A stretch of 64,000 bases of DNA from Halieaceae bacterium (GTDB lineage Bacteria; Pseudomonadota; Gammaproteobacteria; Pseudomonadales; Halieaceae). Below the pieces are notes generated by a model that searched no databases, was not told the DNA's origin, and saw nothing but the letters and a program-made list of their open reading frames with translations. The stretch is from contig CACCPA010000003.1 of the NCBI GenBank assembly GCA_902547755.1, positions 62,001-126,000 on the forward strand. Reading direction: 5' to 3'. The translations under genes and the position numbers were made by a program. Shown piece after piece: positions 8,112 to 22,446 of this stretch; position 1 is the first letter of the stretch; every line of letters begins with the position of its first letter.

Positions 8112-8639
8112 GTGAGTGATAAAAAAAATGAAATAACCGGCGTTGGTTTGTACACGCCGGAACAAAAGCTACGCCGAGACCAGACGGTGTGGACGCTGGT
8201 ACAGGGTGTGCTAGCACCGCTTCAGTTTTTGGTCTTTGCAATCAGTGCGGTTTTCGTTGTGAATTTCTTGCTGAATGGGACAGGGCTATTTGCTGCCACT
8301 GTCTCGGTCGTCATCAAGACGGGGATTCTCTACACGATCATGGTTACGGGCGCGATCTGGGAAAAGGTCGTCTTTGGTCGTTATCTTTTTGCACCGGCGT
8401 TTTTCTGGGAAGACTTGGTGAGTATGGGTGTTATTGCCCTCCATACGCTCTATCTGGTCATGCTCTTGGCAGGCTGGGGTACACCTCAAGAGCAAATGTG
8501 GATCGCACTTGCAGCTTATGCGGCTTATGTCATCAACGCTGTGCAGTTCCTCAAGAAATTTCAGCTGGCAAGAGCGACTTCGGCAGAAACGGCAAGTTCA
8601 TACGCAACCGATGAGATGGCCGCAGGTGCGCGCTTATGA
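8112..8639 (+). CDS. bchF: 3-vinyl bacteriochlorophyllide hydratase BchF
   Basis: BchF hydrates the 3-vinyl group of (bacterio)chlorophyllide to 3-hydroxyethyl, on the way to the 3-acetyl group of bacteriochlorophyll a. The 175-residue membrane protein shows the family pattern YTPEQKLRRDQTVWTLVQ near the N-terminus, then WEKVVFGRYLFAPAFFWED and four or so hydrophobic helices. It begins with GTG at 8112 after a GGGGA ribosome site; no ATG is available. It is the first gene of an eleven-gene plus-strand operon and overlaps bchN by ATGA. Confidence 0.93.
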   Translation: MSDKKNEITGVGLYTPEQKLRRDQTVWTLVQGVLAPLQFLVFAISAVFVVNFLLNGTGLFAATVSVVIKTGILYTIMVTGAIWEKVVFGRYLFAPAFFWEDLVSMGVIALHTLYLVMLLAGWGTPQEQMWIALAAYAAYVINAVQFLKKFQLARATSAETASSYATDEMAAGARL

Positions 8640-9925
8640 GTTCTGTTATCGCAAGTGATGTCGGCGAACATCATCCGGGTCCACAGACACAAGAGCGGGG
8701 TCAGAGAGCCGTCTTCTGCGGTCTCACATCCATTATTTGGTTACATCGCCGTATTCAGGATGCCTTCTTCCTTGTTGTGGGCTCACGTACTTGTGCGCAC
8801 CTCATTCAATCGGCCGCGGGCGTTATGATCTTCGCGGAGCCACGTTTTGCGACCGCCATCCTGGGGGAGCGAGACCTTGCTGGCATGGCGGATTGCCATG
8901 AGGAGCTTGATCGCGTGGTGAGCGAATTGATTGCACGTCGCTCCGGCATTAATCGGTTGTTCCTTGTGGGCTCCTGCCCGTCGGAGGTAATCAAGCTTGA
9001 TCTGGAGACGGCTGCGGCCAAGTTGCAAGTCAAGCACGAGAATCGTGTGCGTATTTCTGCTTTTAGCGGAAGCGGCATTGAAACAACCTTCACCCAAGGC
9101 GAGGACCAGTGCCTGAAGAGCACGGTTGCCGAGTTGCCAGCACTGGGAGCCTCCGAGGAAAACCTTATTGTATTGGGCACGGTTTCGGACATTGTGGAGG
9201 ATCAGTTCCGGCGGTTATTCGATGACCTAGATATCAAAAATGTTCACTTCTACCCCGGGCGAAAAGCGGGTGATTTGCCTGCCGTGGGCAAAGGCACCCG
9301 GGTTATCGCGGCGCAACCGTTTGTTGGTGAAACTGCACGCGCGTTGATCGAGCGTGGTGCTGAGTTGATTAGTGCACCCTTCCCGTTGGGTGCCGAAGGG
9401 AGTAAGGCGTGGTTTGAGGCCGTTGCCGAGGCATACGGTGTCGATTCGGAGCGGACACAGCAAGTGCTTGAAATGCCATATCAGCGCGCAAAGCGCGCAG
9501 TTTCAGTGCATTGCTCAAAGCTCGAGGGCAAACGGATTCACTTCCTGCCCGATTCGCAACTTGAAATTCCCATGGCCCGTTTCCTGTCAGAGGAGTGTGG
9601 CCTGAGTGTCAATGAGATTGGCACCCCCTTTCATGATCAATTATTAATGCGCGGAGAATTGGCTCGCTTGCCACAGGATGTGCCTATGGTCGAGGGGCAG
9701 GATCTCGATCCTGCCTTATCTCGCGTTCGAGCCGCGCGTCCTGATTTAACCGTCTGCGGGATGGGTATTGCCAACGCACTTGAGTCCGAGGGACTCCGAA
9801 CTAAGTGGTCCATTGAACTTGTTTTCTCTCCCGTTCAGGGATTTGACCAAGCCGGTGACTTGGCAGGCCTTTTTGCGAAGCCCTTGGCACGCGAAGAGAT
9901 ACTGGAGGTCGGATCATGGAGCTGA
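8636..9925 (+). CDS. bchN: Light-independent protochlorophyllide reductase subunit N
   Basis: BchN is one half of the NB catalytic component of the dark-operative protochlorophyllide oxidoreductase, a nitrogenase-like enzyme that reduces ring D. In the 429-residue protein the conserved cysteines for the NB 4Fe-4S cluster appear in [26 protein letters not shown] and [13 protein letters not shown]. Length is normal for the family. It overlaps bchF by 4 bases and bchB by 10. Together with bchB and bchL in the same operon this gives a complete enzyme. Confidence 0.96.
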   Translation: MSSVIASDVGEHHPGPQTQERGQRAVFCGLTSIIWLHRRIQDAFFLVVGSRTCAHLIQSAAGVMIFAEPRFATAILGERDLAGMADCHEELDRVVSELIARRSGINRLFLVGSCPSEVIKLDLETAAAKLQVKHENRVRISAFSGSGIETTFTQGEDQCLKSTVAELPALGASEENLIVLGTVSDIVEDQFRRLFDDLDIKNVHFYPGRKAGDLPAVGKGTRVIAAQPFVGETARALIERGAELISAPFPLGAEGSKAWFEAVAEAYGVDSERTQQVLEMPYQRAKRAVSVHCSKLEGKRIHFLPDSQLEIPMARFLSEECGLSVNEIGTPFHDQLLMRGELARLPQDVPMVEGQDLDPALSRVRAARPDLTVCGMGIANALESEGLRTKWSIELVFSPVQGFDQAGDLAGLFAKPLAREEILEVGSWS

Positions 9926-11446
9926 CGCTTTGGACCTATGAGGGTCCTCCTCACGTGGGTGCGATCCGCATTGCTGCGTCGATGCGCGACGTTCACCTGA
10001 TGTTGCACTCACCGCAGGGAGACACCTACGCCGATTTGCTGTTCACGATGATTGAACGGGAAGGTCAAAGACCGCCGGTTACGTATACGACATTCCAAGC
10101 ACGCGATCTGGGTTCCTCGACAGCCGAGATGGTTGTTAATTCATTGTGTGAATGCGCCGAGCGCTTTAAGCCTCAGGTGTTAATGGTGGCTGATTCCTGT
10201 ACCGCTGAGCTCATACAAGATCAGCCCGGTGCATTAGCTCTAGGCGCCGATCTTCCGGTGCCCGTGATCCCTCTGGAAATGGCCGCTTACACCCGAAAAG
10301 AGAACTGGGGTGCGGCGGAAACATTTTATCAATTGGTCCGTGGACTACTGTCTCGTCAAGCGCCACCACCGGGAACAGAGCGGCCACCTCGAGACGCCAA
10401 TACGACGCCAAGTGTGAATCTTCTCGGCCCCACGAAGCTCGGGTTTAGGTGTCGTGATGACGTCATTGAGATAGAGCGCTTATTGAGGTCGATGGGCGTG
10501 GATGTCAATGTGGTTGCGCCCCTGGGTGCCTCTCCACAGGACTTGCAAGCCATTCCCAAGGCCGACGCTAATATCAATCTCTGTCCCGAAGTGTCGGATT
10601 TAACGTGTAGTTGGCTCGCTCGAACATTCGGGATGCCAACCATTAACACGATCCCAATGGGCTGGGGTGCCACGCGTGACTTCATCACTGAGGTTTCTGC
10701 GGTACTGGATTTCGATATCAATGTTGACGCGGTTGGAGAGTCTCGCCTGCCTTGGTATTCACGCTCGATTGATTCGACCTACCTAACTGGCAAACGGGTA
10801 TTCGTGTTTGCCGACGGTAGTCATGCGATTGCTGCGGCAAGGGTTGCTCGCGATGAAATGGGATTTGAGGTTGTCGGTTTAGGCACCTACAGCAGAGAGC
10901 GAGCCCGCGATGTTCGTGCGGCTGCCAAGGAATACGGCTTAGAAGCGCTCATCACAGATAATTACCTCGAGGTTGAAGCCAAAGTTCAAGAGCTGCAGCC
11001 CGAGATGGTACTGGGAACCCAGATGGAGCGGCATATCGCTAAGCGACTCGGGATTCCATGTGCTGTTATTTCAACTCCGGCGCACGTCCAGGATTACCCG
11101 GCCCGATACTCGCCTCAGATGGGATTCGAGGGTGCAAACGTATTGTTCGACACCTGGGTTCATCCGCTGATCATGGGCCTTGAAGAGCATCTTTTACACA
11201 TGTTCCGTGATGACTTCGAATTCAACGACAGTGTTGGGCCCTCGCATTTGGGGGGTGAAGGAGAGGGCGCTCGAGCTCAAGGTTCACCGGACGATAGCCA
11301 ACCAGATGATGGTGCTGTCGTCTGGGCATTTGAAGCCGAGAAGGAGCTCAAAAAGATTCCATTTTTTGTCAGAGGAAAGGCTAGGCGAAACACGGAGAGA
11401 TATGCATTCGAGCACGGACTTACCACTATCGAAGTAGACACGCTCT

Positions 11447-11475
<29 letters not shown>
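9916..11475 (+). CDS. bchB: Light-independent protochlorophyllide reductase subunit B
   Basis: BchB is the second subunit of the protochlorophyllide-reducing NB complex and supplies the remaining cluster ligands and the substrate pocket. The 519-residue protein starts with the family signature [20 protein letters not shown] and carries [15 protein letters not shown]. The C-terminus has the extra small domain typical of BchB/ChlB (ALIDDI-like region [19 protein letters not shown]). A low-complexity linker ([20 protein letters not shown], about residues 444-463) precedes that domain. The start overlaps the end of bchN, and the end overlaps bchH by 29 bases. Confidence 0.96.
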
Positions 11476-16082
<4,607 letters not shown>

Positions 16083-16083
<1 letters not shown>

Positions 16084-16787
16084 TGGCTCATGTGAACTAC
16101 CAACAGCGTCGCCAGCAGATCGAGCATTACTTCGATCGTACGGCCGCGGACGTCTGGGCGCGATTGACCTCAGACGAACCCGTGAGTGGCATTCGTGAAA
16201 CGGTGCGCGCGGGTCGCGAGGAAATGCGAAATACGTTGCTGAGTTGGTTGCCTGAGGACTTGTCCTGTCGGCAAGTATTAGACGCAGGTTGTGGCACCGG
16301 CGTTATCTCTATCGAGCTTGCAAAGCGAGGTGCTGAAGTGATCGCCGTTGATCTGTCACAGTCCCTGATCGAGCTCGCAAATGAGCGTTACTCGACGATG
16401 GACGAGTACCACCGTATTGAATTCATTGTCGGTGATATGCGCCAATTAGTAGGCCAGCGCTTTGATCATGTGCTAGCGATGGACTCAATTATTCATTACG
16501 CGGCCCAAGATGGGCTCCGGACGCTTGAGACACTCGCGGACAGCGTTGATGAGTCGATGGTGTTTACCTTCGCTCCGAAGACCTTGCCACTGGCGGCAAT
16601 GCACGCCGTCGGAAAGTTGTTCCCTCGAAGTGATCGCGCGCCGGCCATCGAGCCAATAGCTCCCGCTGCTCTCCTGAAATCACTCGGTAACTCGACTGAG
16701 TTGACTGACTGGCAAGTGGGTAGAGAGCACAAAGTTTCAACGGGCTTTTACACTTCTCAAGCAATGGAGTTAGTCAGAGAATGCTGA
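16083..16787 (+). CDS. bchM: Mg-protoporphyrin IX O-methyltransferase BchM
   Basis: BchM uses S-adenosylmethionine to methylate the C13 propionate of Mg-protoporphyrin IX, producing the substrate of AcsF. The 234-residue protein shows the SAM-binding motif VLDAGCGTGVISIELAKRGA (about residues 63-82) and the acidic end of the second strand, VIAVDLSQSLIELAN. The start is ATG 16083, in TGATG with the bchL stop; the TTG three bases upstream is unlikely. It overlaps lhaA by 7 bases. Confidence 0.95.
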
Positions 16788-18211
16788 TTTCGCGCGAGCA
16801 GTTTATGGCGTTGACCGCTCGAATTAACGAGCGATATCTGCCATGGCTGAACGTTGTTCAGGGTGATCTCACCCTATCTCGTCTCGCGCGCCTGTCACTG
16901 TTCCAAGTGTCTGTTGGAATTTGTTTTGTACTGCTGAACGGTACGCTTAACCGCATCATGGTGGTCGAGCTGGGCCGAGCGGCATGGCTGGTGTCGGCGA
17001 TGTTGGCACTACCACTGTTACTCGCGCCGGCTAGGGTGCTCATTGGTTATCGCTCCGATAATCATCAGTCCTTCTTAGGCTACCGGCGACTCCCCTATTT
17101 GTGGATGGGAACCATGGGACAGTTTGGTGGACTTGCACTCATGCCATTTGCACTCGTCCTTATGACATCCGCCGATGCTAGTGCCTCGTGGATGGGCTTC
17201 GGCGCATCACTGGGAGCTTTATTGCTCGTCGGCGCGGGCATGCACACTACGCAGACCGCTGGCCTTGCTTTAGCCACTGATTTGGCCTCTGAAAAGACGC
17301 GCCATCAGGTCGTGACAATGCTCTATCTGATGTTATTAGTGGGCATGGTGATCGGTGCTCTCGGATTCTCGTTGTTACTCGAGCCCTTCAGCTATTTCAG
17401 GCTAATTCAGGTCATTCAGGGGTCAGCATTGGTTGTCGCCGGTCTCAATATTGTGGCCATGTGGCAAATGGAGCCTAGACGGCCCGATCTGACAAGCTTC
17501 GAGCTATCGCGACCCAGCTTTGGGCAGTCCTGGAGGGCGCTATCTGCAAACCCCGGGGCGCACAGACTGTTAATCGCAGTGGCTTTAGGGACGCTGGGGT
17601 TTAGCATGCAGGAAATTCTACTGGAGCCCTATGGTGCTGAAGTATTGGCGATGTCCGTCAGTCAGACTACGCGCCTCACCGCCATATTCGCGGGTGGTAT
17701 GTTGATCGCAATGGCACTGTCGGCACGATATCTCGGGCGCGCGGGTGAACCCATTCGGCTGGCTGCGTATGGTGCTGTAGTTGGGGTGTTCGCGTTCGCG
17801 GCTGTCATTATGGCCGGTGCCTTTGACTCCCTTACCTTGTTTGCTGCTGGCACGTTGCTAATCGGTATTGGCAATGGATTGTTTGCTGTCGGTACGTTAA
17901 CGGCTGCCATGTTATTGGCAGGCGCTGCCACTGCCGGTCTCGTGATCGGGACCTGGGGTGCGGTTCAGGCAACAGCCGTCGGCTGTGCCGTGTTCCTAGG
18001 TGGTGCGCTACGAGATATGACGGAAGCCCTGATACAGGGCGGCATGATCAGTCAGCAATTGTCAGGCCCCGCGACACCTTATGGCGCGGTTTATCACCTC
18101 GAAATAATTATCTTATTCGCCTCGCTCGTTGCATTGGGACCATTGGTGCGGCGGCTAGGCAATGACAAGGACCAACCACTCACAATGAAACTTGCTGATT
18201 TCCCGAGCTAG
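16781..18211 (+). CDS. lhaA: Light-harvesting 1 assembly protein LhaA (PucC-family MFS)
   Basis: A 476-residue, twelve-helix membrane protein of the PucC/LhaA family, homologous to the protein at 4151-5512 (shared LNGTLNRIMVVELGRAAWLV and the LxYRSDN-type loop, here IGYRSDNHQSFLGYRRLPYLW). LhaA promotes assembly of the LH1 antenna around the reaction centre and may deliver bacteriochlorophyll. The location between bchM and puhA is the usual one for lhaA. The start is ATG 16781, inside the end of bchM; a later Met at codon 7 is possible. Confidence 0.9.
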   Translation: MLISREQFMALTARINERYLPWLNVVQGDLTLSRLARLSLFQVSVGICFVLLNGTLNRIMVVELGRAAWLVSAMLALPLLLAPARVLIGYRSDNHQSFLGYRRLPYLWMGTMGQFGGLALMPFALVLMTSADASASWMGFGASLGALLLVGAGMHTTQTAGLALATDLASEKTRHQVVTMLYLMLLVGMVIGALGFSLLLEPFSYFRLIQVIQGSALVVAGLNIVAMWQMEPRRPDLTSFELSRPSFGQSWRALSANPGAHRLLIAVALGTLGFSMQEILLEPYGAEVLAMSVSQTTRLTAIFAGGMLIAMALSARYLGRAGEPIRLAAYGAVVGVFAFAAVIMAGAFDSLTLFAAGTLLIGIGNGLFAVGTLTAAMLLAGAATAGLVIGTWGAVQATAVGCAVFLGGALRDMTEALIQGGMISQQLSGPATPYGAVYHLEIIILFASLVALGPLVRRLGNDKDQPLTMKLADFPS

Positions 18212-18235
18212 AAACCACTACCAGGAGGACACACC

Positions 18236-18994
18236 ATGGGTACTGGAGAATTTTACTTAGACTTTGCAGCGATTGTATTCACCGTTTTTTGCGGTGCATT
18301 CGTATACCTCGTGCTCTACCTTCATAAAGAAGGTAAGCGCGAAGGTTTTCCGCTTCGTCACGACGGACGGGTTGATAACTATAGCACCGGTGTAGGCGGC
18401 CTTCCGGATCCAAAAACCTACAAACTCGCACACGGTCAGGGCGAGCGCACAGTTCCCGGGCCAATGCCGGATCAGTATGAGCTTAAGGCAAAGCCCACAC
18501 ATGCTCACCCCGGAGCGCCCCTCGAGCCCACTGGCGACCCCATGGTTGACGGCGTTGGGCCAGCGGCATACTCAATCCGTCCCGAGCGTCCGGACCTTAC
18601 GGTTGACGGTGCGCCGCGAATCGTACCGCTGCGCGTCGATAGCGATCATAAGGTCCATAAAAATGATCCTGATCCTCGCGGTAAGGCAGTCTACGGCTGT
18701 GATGGCGAGCGAGGTGCGACGGTTGTTGATTTATGGGTCGACCGTGCTGAGCCACATTTCCGTTATGCAGAGCTGGATGTTGGAGACCGACGGGTGTTGC
18801 TTCCTATGACGCTTGCTCGTGTTAAGACCGATGGCTCTGTTCACGTTAAATCGATCCGCGGCGATCAGTTCAAGCAAGTACCGGGCTTGGCTAATCCTGA
18901 TCAGGTGACATTGCAGGAAGAAGATAAGATCGTAGCGTTCTACGGTGGCGGTACCATGTACGCGATGCCGGATCGCCAAGGCCCTTGGCTATGA
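18236..18994 (+). CDS. puhA: Photosynthetic reaction centre subunit H
   Basis: The 252-residue H subunit caps the L/M reaction-centre core on the cytoplasmic side and guides proton delivery to quinone QB. One transmembrane helix is at about residues 12-32 (AAIVFTVFCGAFVYLVLYLHK), followed by the cytoplasmic beta-rich domain (DPRGKAVYGCDGERGATVVD; RYAELDVGDRRVLLPM). A strong AGGAGG ribosome site lies 8 bases before the ATG, in line with the need for high expression. The stop overlaps puhB by ATGA. Confidence 0.96.
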   Translation: MGTGEFYLDFAAIVFTVFCGAFVYLVLYLHKEGKREGFPLRHDGRVDNYSTGVGGLPDPKTYKLAHGQGERTVPGPMPDQYELKAKPTHAHPGAPLEPTGDPMVDGVGPAAYSIRPERPDLTVDGAPRIVPLRVDSDHKVHKNDPDPRGKAVYGCDGERGATVVDLWVDRAEPHFRYAELDVGDRRVLLPMTLARVKTDGSVHVKSIRGDQFKQVPGLANPDQVTLQEEDKIVAFYGGGTMYAMPDRQGPWL

Positions 18995-19614
18995 ATGAGT
19001 ACGAGTACGAGCCCATTGCTGGGCTCCCTGGGGACTTGCCAGGGGGAGAACACGTCCTTTGGCAGGCATCCCCTAGTTGGGAGTCTTTGGCGAAGCGCGT
19101 ATTTCAGGTCTACACGGCGTCACTTTACTTTGCCGTGTTGATTGTTGGCCATGCTGTCTACCGGATCATGGATGGTGCGTCGGTATCGGTATTGACCGGC
19201 ACATTGACGTGGCAAGGTGCCTTGGCGTTGACCGTCATTGGTATTTTGGCCTTCATGGCGAAGCTTTATGCTGACAGCACGATCTACACCATCACTAACC
19301 GACGTTTGGTTATCCGCTCGGGTGTGGCGTTGCCGATGATAGTGAACCTGCCATTAACCAAGGTCGAGTCGGCAGGATTGCGCCGCCTCCGAGACGGTAC
19401 GGGAGACATTACATTCCTGCCGTTGGAGGGCACGAAAGTTTACTGGCTCATGCTTTGGCCACATGTTCGACCTTTCAATTTCCGACGAGTGCAACCATTA
19501 CTCAGGGGAATACAGGATCCTGATTCGGTCGCACGTCTGCTGGTTAATGTCATTGAGGAAATGCGCGAAACGTCGAACGATGAGCTTGAAGCGACAGAGA
19601 TCGCTGCGGTTTAA
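18991..19614 (+). CDS. puhB: Photosynthetic complex assembly protein PuhB
   Basis: PuhB is a membrane protein needed for efficient reaction-centre assembly. The 207-residue protein has the family opening EYEPIAGLPGDLPGGEHVLWQ, two to three N-terminal membrane helices and a PH-like domain (YTITNRRLVIRSGVALPM, about residue 100). I start it at ATG 18991, overlapping the puhA stop; a TTG two codons upstream is not needed. It follows puhA and precedes puhC as in Rhodobacter. Confidence 0.92.
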   Translation: MNEYEYEPIAGLPGDLPGGEHVLWQASPSWESLAKRVFQVYTASLYFAVLIVGHAVYRIMDGASVSVLTGTLTWQGALALTVIGILAFMAKLYADSTIYTITNRRLVIRSGVALPMIVNLPLTKVESAGLRRLRDGTGDITFLPLEGTKVYWLMLWPHVRPFNFRRVQPLLRGIQDPDSVARLLVNVIEEMRETSNDELEATEIAAV

Positions 19615-19648
19615 CAGACGCTAGTTCACAACTAGCTAGGGGGATAAT

Positions 19649-20131
19649 GTGGGTTGGCCCGGATTGTTATTCGGAGTGCTTCGGCACCCTATCTTTTTAT
19701 TGCTAGCGTTAATTGCACTGGCGTGGTCACTCATTGCCGTAAATGACCAGGGCTACCAAGGCCCGCCACAAAAACCCGATGTGCAGATCGTTGCTAGCGT
19801 TACCTTGAAAGTCGTTGATGGTGATGCCGGTGGCGTGATGATTCTTCCGTCGGGTGGCGCTGATAATCCTATTGTTCACTACGGTGCGGGGGAGGGTAGT
19901 TTTTTCAGGGGCGTGATGCGCACCCTAGTCCGTGAGCGCTCAGCTCGATCCATCATCGATAAACCCGAATTCGTTCTCGAGTTAACTTCTCAAGGCGGTC
20001 TGATTCTGGTCGATGAACTCACTGGCTACTGGATAGCAATAGAGGCGTTCGGTCCTGACAATTACCGTGAGTTTCGATCGATTTTTGATAAGGCTCGCGA
20101 ATCGTCACTGGTCGTGGCGGATAGAAACTAA
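19649..20131 (+). CDS. puhC: Photosynthetic complex assembly protein PuhC
   Basis: A 160-residue protein with one N-terminal membrane anchor (about residues 8-30) and a soluble, probably periplasmic domain containing FFRGVMRTLVRERSARS, the family hallmark. PuhC aids organisation of the reaction centre-LH1 core. It starts with GTG 19649 after an AGGGGGAT ribosome site; the nearby ATG at 19647 is out of frame. A 34-base gap separates it from puhB. Confidence 0.88.
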   Translation: MGWPGLLFGVLRHPIFLLLALIALAWSLIAVNDQGYQGPPQKPDVQIVASVTLKVVDGDAGGVMILPSGGADNPIVHYGAGEGSFFRGVMRTLVRERSARSIIDKPEFVLELTSQGGLILVDELTGYWIAIEAFGPDNYREFRSIFDKARESSLVVADRN

Positions 20132-20134
20132 GTG

Positions 20135-20923
20135 ATGTTTTGGCCTGCTTTAGTCACTGCTGTGTCCTCATGGTGGCTACTCACAGGACTCGCCCTGTTG
20201 TTGGCTCATCAGTCGGGGCAACGTGCTCGCACCGGGTTTATGTTGGTCTCCGCATTGGCACTGGCTGCGTTGCTCTTAGTACCGTTTAATGCAAGCTTGG
20301 AAACCCCGATGGCAGCAGCGATGGGATTCATTTTAGGGTTGGTCATCTGGTGTTGGTTAGAAATCAGTTATTTGCTGGGATACGTAAACGGGCCCAACCA
20401 CCAGCCCTGTCCCCCACACCTTACAATCTGGGATCGCTTCAAGGGCGCTGTCTCGACAACGATCTATCACGAGGCTTGTGTGGTGGGCGCTGTTGCATTA
20501 CTTGCCTTGATTAGCGCGACGGAACCCAATCCCACAGCTTTCTATACAGTGACCGTCCTCTGGCTGATGCGATGGAGTGCCAAGCTTAATTTGTTTTTCG
20601 GTGTCCGGGCCTTCAACGAACGCTGGCTACCTGATCACTTGAATTACCTGGTTTCCTATTTGAGAACTGATCGTTTAAGTGCTTTTTTACCTCTCTCGAC
20701 GGCTGTAGGTTTCTTTGTGACCTACCTGTTATTTAAAAATGCGATGCTTGTCCCCGATCTTACCCAGCAGCTATCGCTGTATTTAGTCGGCAGTTTGATG
20801 CTTTTAGCGTCAATCGAGCATCTTTTCCTCATGTTTCCGGTAAATGAGGCAGCTTTATGGCGCTGGGCTCGTTCGAACGAGCCTCAATTGCGGGCAGTTC
20901 GGGCCGAAAAAGATGAGATCTGA
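20135..20923 (+). CDS. puhE: Putative photosynthetic complex assembly protein PuhE
   Basis: A 262-residue membrane protein with about seven hydrophobic segments, matching the PuhE family: WCWLEISYLLGYVNGPN, then STTIYHEACVV, RWSAKLNLFFGVRAFNERWLPDHLNYL and a C-terminal IEHLFLMFPV. Its molecular task is not known; loss of PuhE in other purple bacteria disturbs pigment regulation and complex assembly. The ATG at 20135 comes directly after the puhC stop and a GTG codon. It is the last gene of the operon. Confidence 0.88.
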   Translation: MFWPALVTAVSSWWLLTGLALLLAHQSGQRARTGFMLVSALALAALLLVPFNASLETPMAAAMGFILGLVIWCWLEISYLLGYVNGPNHQPCPPHLTIWDRFKGAVSTTIYHEACVVGAVALLALISATEPNPTAFYTVTVLWLMRWSAKLNLFFGVRAFNERWLPDHLNYLVSYLRTDRLSAFLPLSTAVGFFVTYLLFKNAMLVPDLTQQLSLYLVGSLMLLASIEHLFLMFPVNEAALWRWARSNEPQLRAVRAEKDEI

Positions 20924-20934
20924 GCGATTATTTT

Positions 20935-20955
20935 GTCGGATTTTCGTCCGACTTT
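20935..20955 (+). terminator. Possible terminator of the bchF-puhE operon
   Basis: GTCGGA (20935-20940), loop TTTTCG, TCCGAC (20947-20952), then TTTCCTT. A perfect 6-bp stem begins 12 bases after the puhE stop. The T tract is short and interrupted, so termination may be incomplete. The remaining 165 bases before the HemN-like gene hold no clear site. Confidence 0.5.
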
Positions 20956-21120
20956 CCTTGACGGGGTATATTTCGAGGAATAGTGTAGGTACTTGGGACT
21001 GGATTTTGTGTCCCCAACTGACTGGTGCTCCTGTAGCGCTTCCGTTTGCGGTCTTCGGTCGACGAAACACCGGTGAACCCAGCCAGCGATTAACGCGGTA
21101 TTGAACGGGGTGCGTACGAC

Positions 21121-22434
21121 ATGACATGGTCGAATCAAAAGCCGCCAGGCTTAGATGACATTTTCGGTCGACATGGTAGCCCACACGCAATAGCGGGGGA
21201 GACTGTTGCGGTGGTCGACGAAAACGCGCATCTGTCTCTATCGAACGGATTGAGAGAGAGCGAGGCCACAACGGCCGCGCTCTATGTTCATATTCCATTT
21301 TGCCCTAGTCGCTGTCTTAGCTGTGATCACCTCACCATTGTCGAGCACGATCACAAGGTAATGGATCGCTACCTAGCTGACCTGCAGGATGAGTTGGCGT
21401 TAATGGCAGGGCAGGCAGGATTATCTTTAAAGATAAACCGGATCCATATCGGAGGGGGCTCGCCGAACTATCTTGACGACGTTCAACTCGCTAGGCTCAT
21501 GGCCTCCATTCACGGGGTCTTTGATGTAACGGCGGATGCGGATATCTCGATGGAAATTAATCCTAGACGGACCTCCCGTTCACAGTTGGATTTAATTCAG
21601 GGCCTCGGTGTCAAGCATCTGCATCTGGAGGTCCGAGACGTCGATGCTAATGTGCAGAGTGAGCTCGGTAGAACGCAGTCATTTAGTCTCTTAGAAGACG
21701 TTTTTAGCGTGGCGCGAGATATGAAATTCGCCAGCGTCAACATGGATTTGGTTTTCGGCCTTCCAGGTCAAACGTCTAAGTCAATCAAAAACAGCGTTGC
21801 GATGATCGCCGAGTTGGCGCCGGATATGTTGGTATGTCAGCAGTACACGCGACGACCTCAACAATTTCCCCATCACGCGGCGCTTGCTGATGATGCCATG
21901 CCCAGTTTGGCCGAGAAGCTTGCGATATTTAATGCGGTGGCGGTGGGGCTCGAAGATGAGGGTTATGAGTGGATTGGGTTAAACGCATTTGTTCGACCCG
22001 GCCATGAGTTCAGTGCAGCGCAAGCGAATGGCAAATTGAGGTATAGCGCATTTGGGTACAGTGAGACAGACGTTTCGCAGGTCCTCGGTGCTGGACTGGG
22101 CGCGGTCAGTGAAGTAGGAGATATTGTAGCTCAAAACTACGTTGACATTGACGCGTGGCAAATCGCTATCGGTCAAGGCCGCCTTGCGACACAAGTGCTG
22201 ATTGAGACGAGCGATTTTGAAATTGCACGTCGATCGGTCATGCGTCGGTTGATGTGTAACAGTGAGGTGCCAATTTCCTCAGTTCACCAACCAGATGTGT
22301 TAACCCTCATAGAGTCTCTAGAGAACCAGGGCTACACCGAACAACGAGATGCTCACGTCTATCTAACGGAACTCGGTAGAATGGCACTGCCACATTTTTG
22401 GTCGGATTCTTCGCCAAGATTTCGCTGGTTGTAA
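21121..22434 (+). CDS. HemN-like radical SAM protein (oxygen-independent coproporphyrinogen III oxidase family)
   Basis: A 437-residue radical SAM protein. The cluster motif is CPSRCLSC (Cys61, 65, 68) in YVHIPFCPSRCLSCDH, followed by RIHIGGGSPNYL, MEINPRR and NMDLVFGLPGQT. The second half resembles HemN rather than the heme chaperone HemW (GYEWIGLNAFVRPGHEFSAAQ; QVLGAGLGAVSEVGDIVAQN). True HemN enzymes have CxxxCxxCxC; here the fourth Cys is replaced (Asp69-His70). It could be a diverged coproporphyrinogen oxidase supplying protoporphyrin at low oxygen, or a related porphyrin enzyme with another task. It sits between the puh operon and idi, convergent with idi (12-base gap). The family is sure, the reaction is not. 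Confidence 0.82.
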   Translation: MTWSNQKPPGLDDIFGRHGSPHAIAGETVAVVDENAHLSLSNGLRESEATTAALYVHIPFCPSRCLSCDHLTIVEHDHKVMDRYLADLQDELALMAGQAGLSLKINRIHIGGGSPNYLDDVQLARLMASIHGVFDVTADADISMEINPRRTSRSQLDLIQGLGVKHLHLEVRDVDANVQSELGRTQSFSLLEDVFSVARDMKFASVNMDLVFGLPGQTSKSIKNSVAMIAELAPDMLVCQQYTRRPQQFPHHAALADDAMPSLAEKLAIFNAVAVGLEDEGYEWIGLNAFVRPGHEFSAAQANGKLRYSAFGYSETDVSQVLGAGLGAVSEVGDIVAQNYVDIDAWQIAIGQGRLATQVLIETSDFEIARRSVMRRLMCNSEVPISSVHQPDVLTLIESLENQGYTEQRDAHVYLTELGRMALPHFWSDSSPRFRWL

Positions 22435-22446
22435 GCGTTGTAAGCC

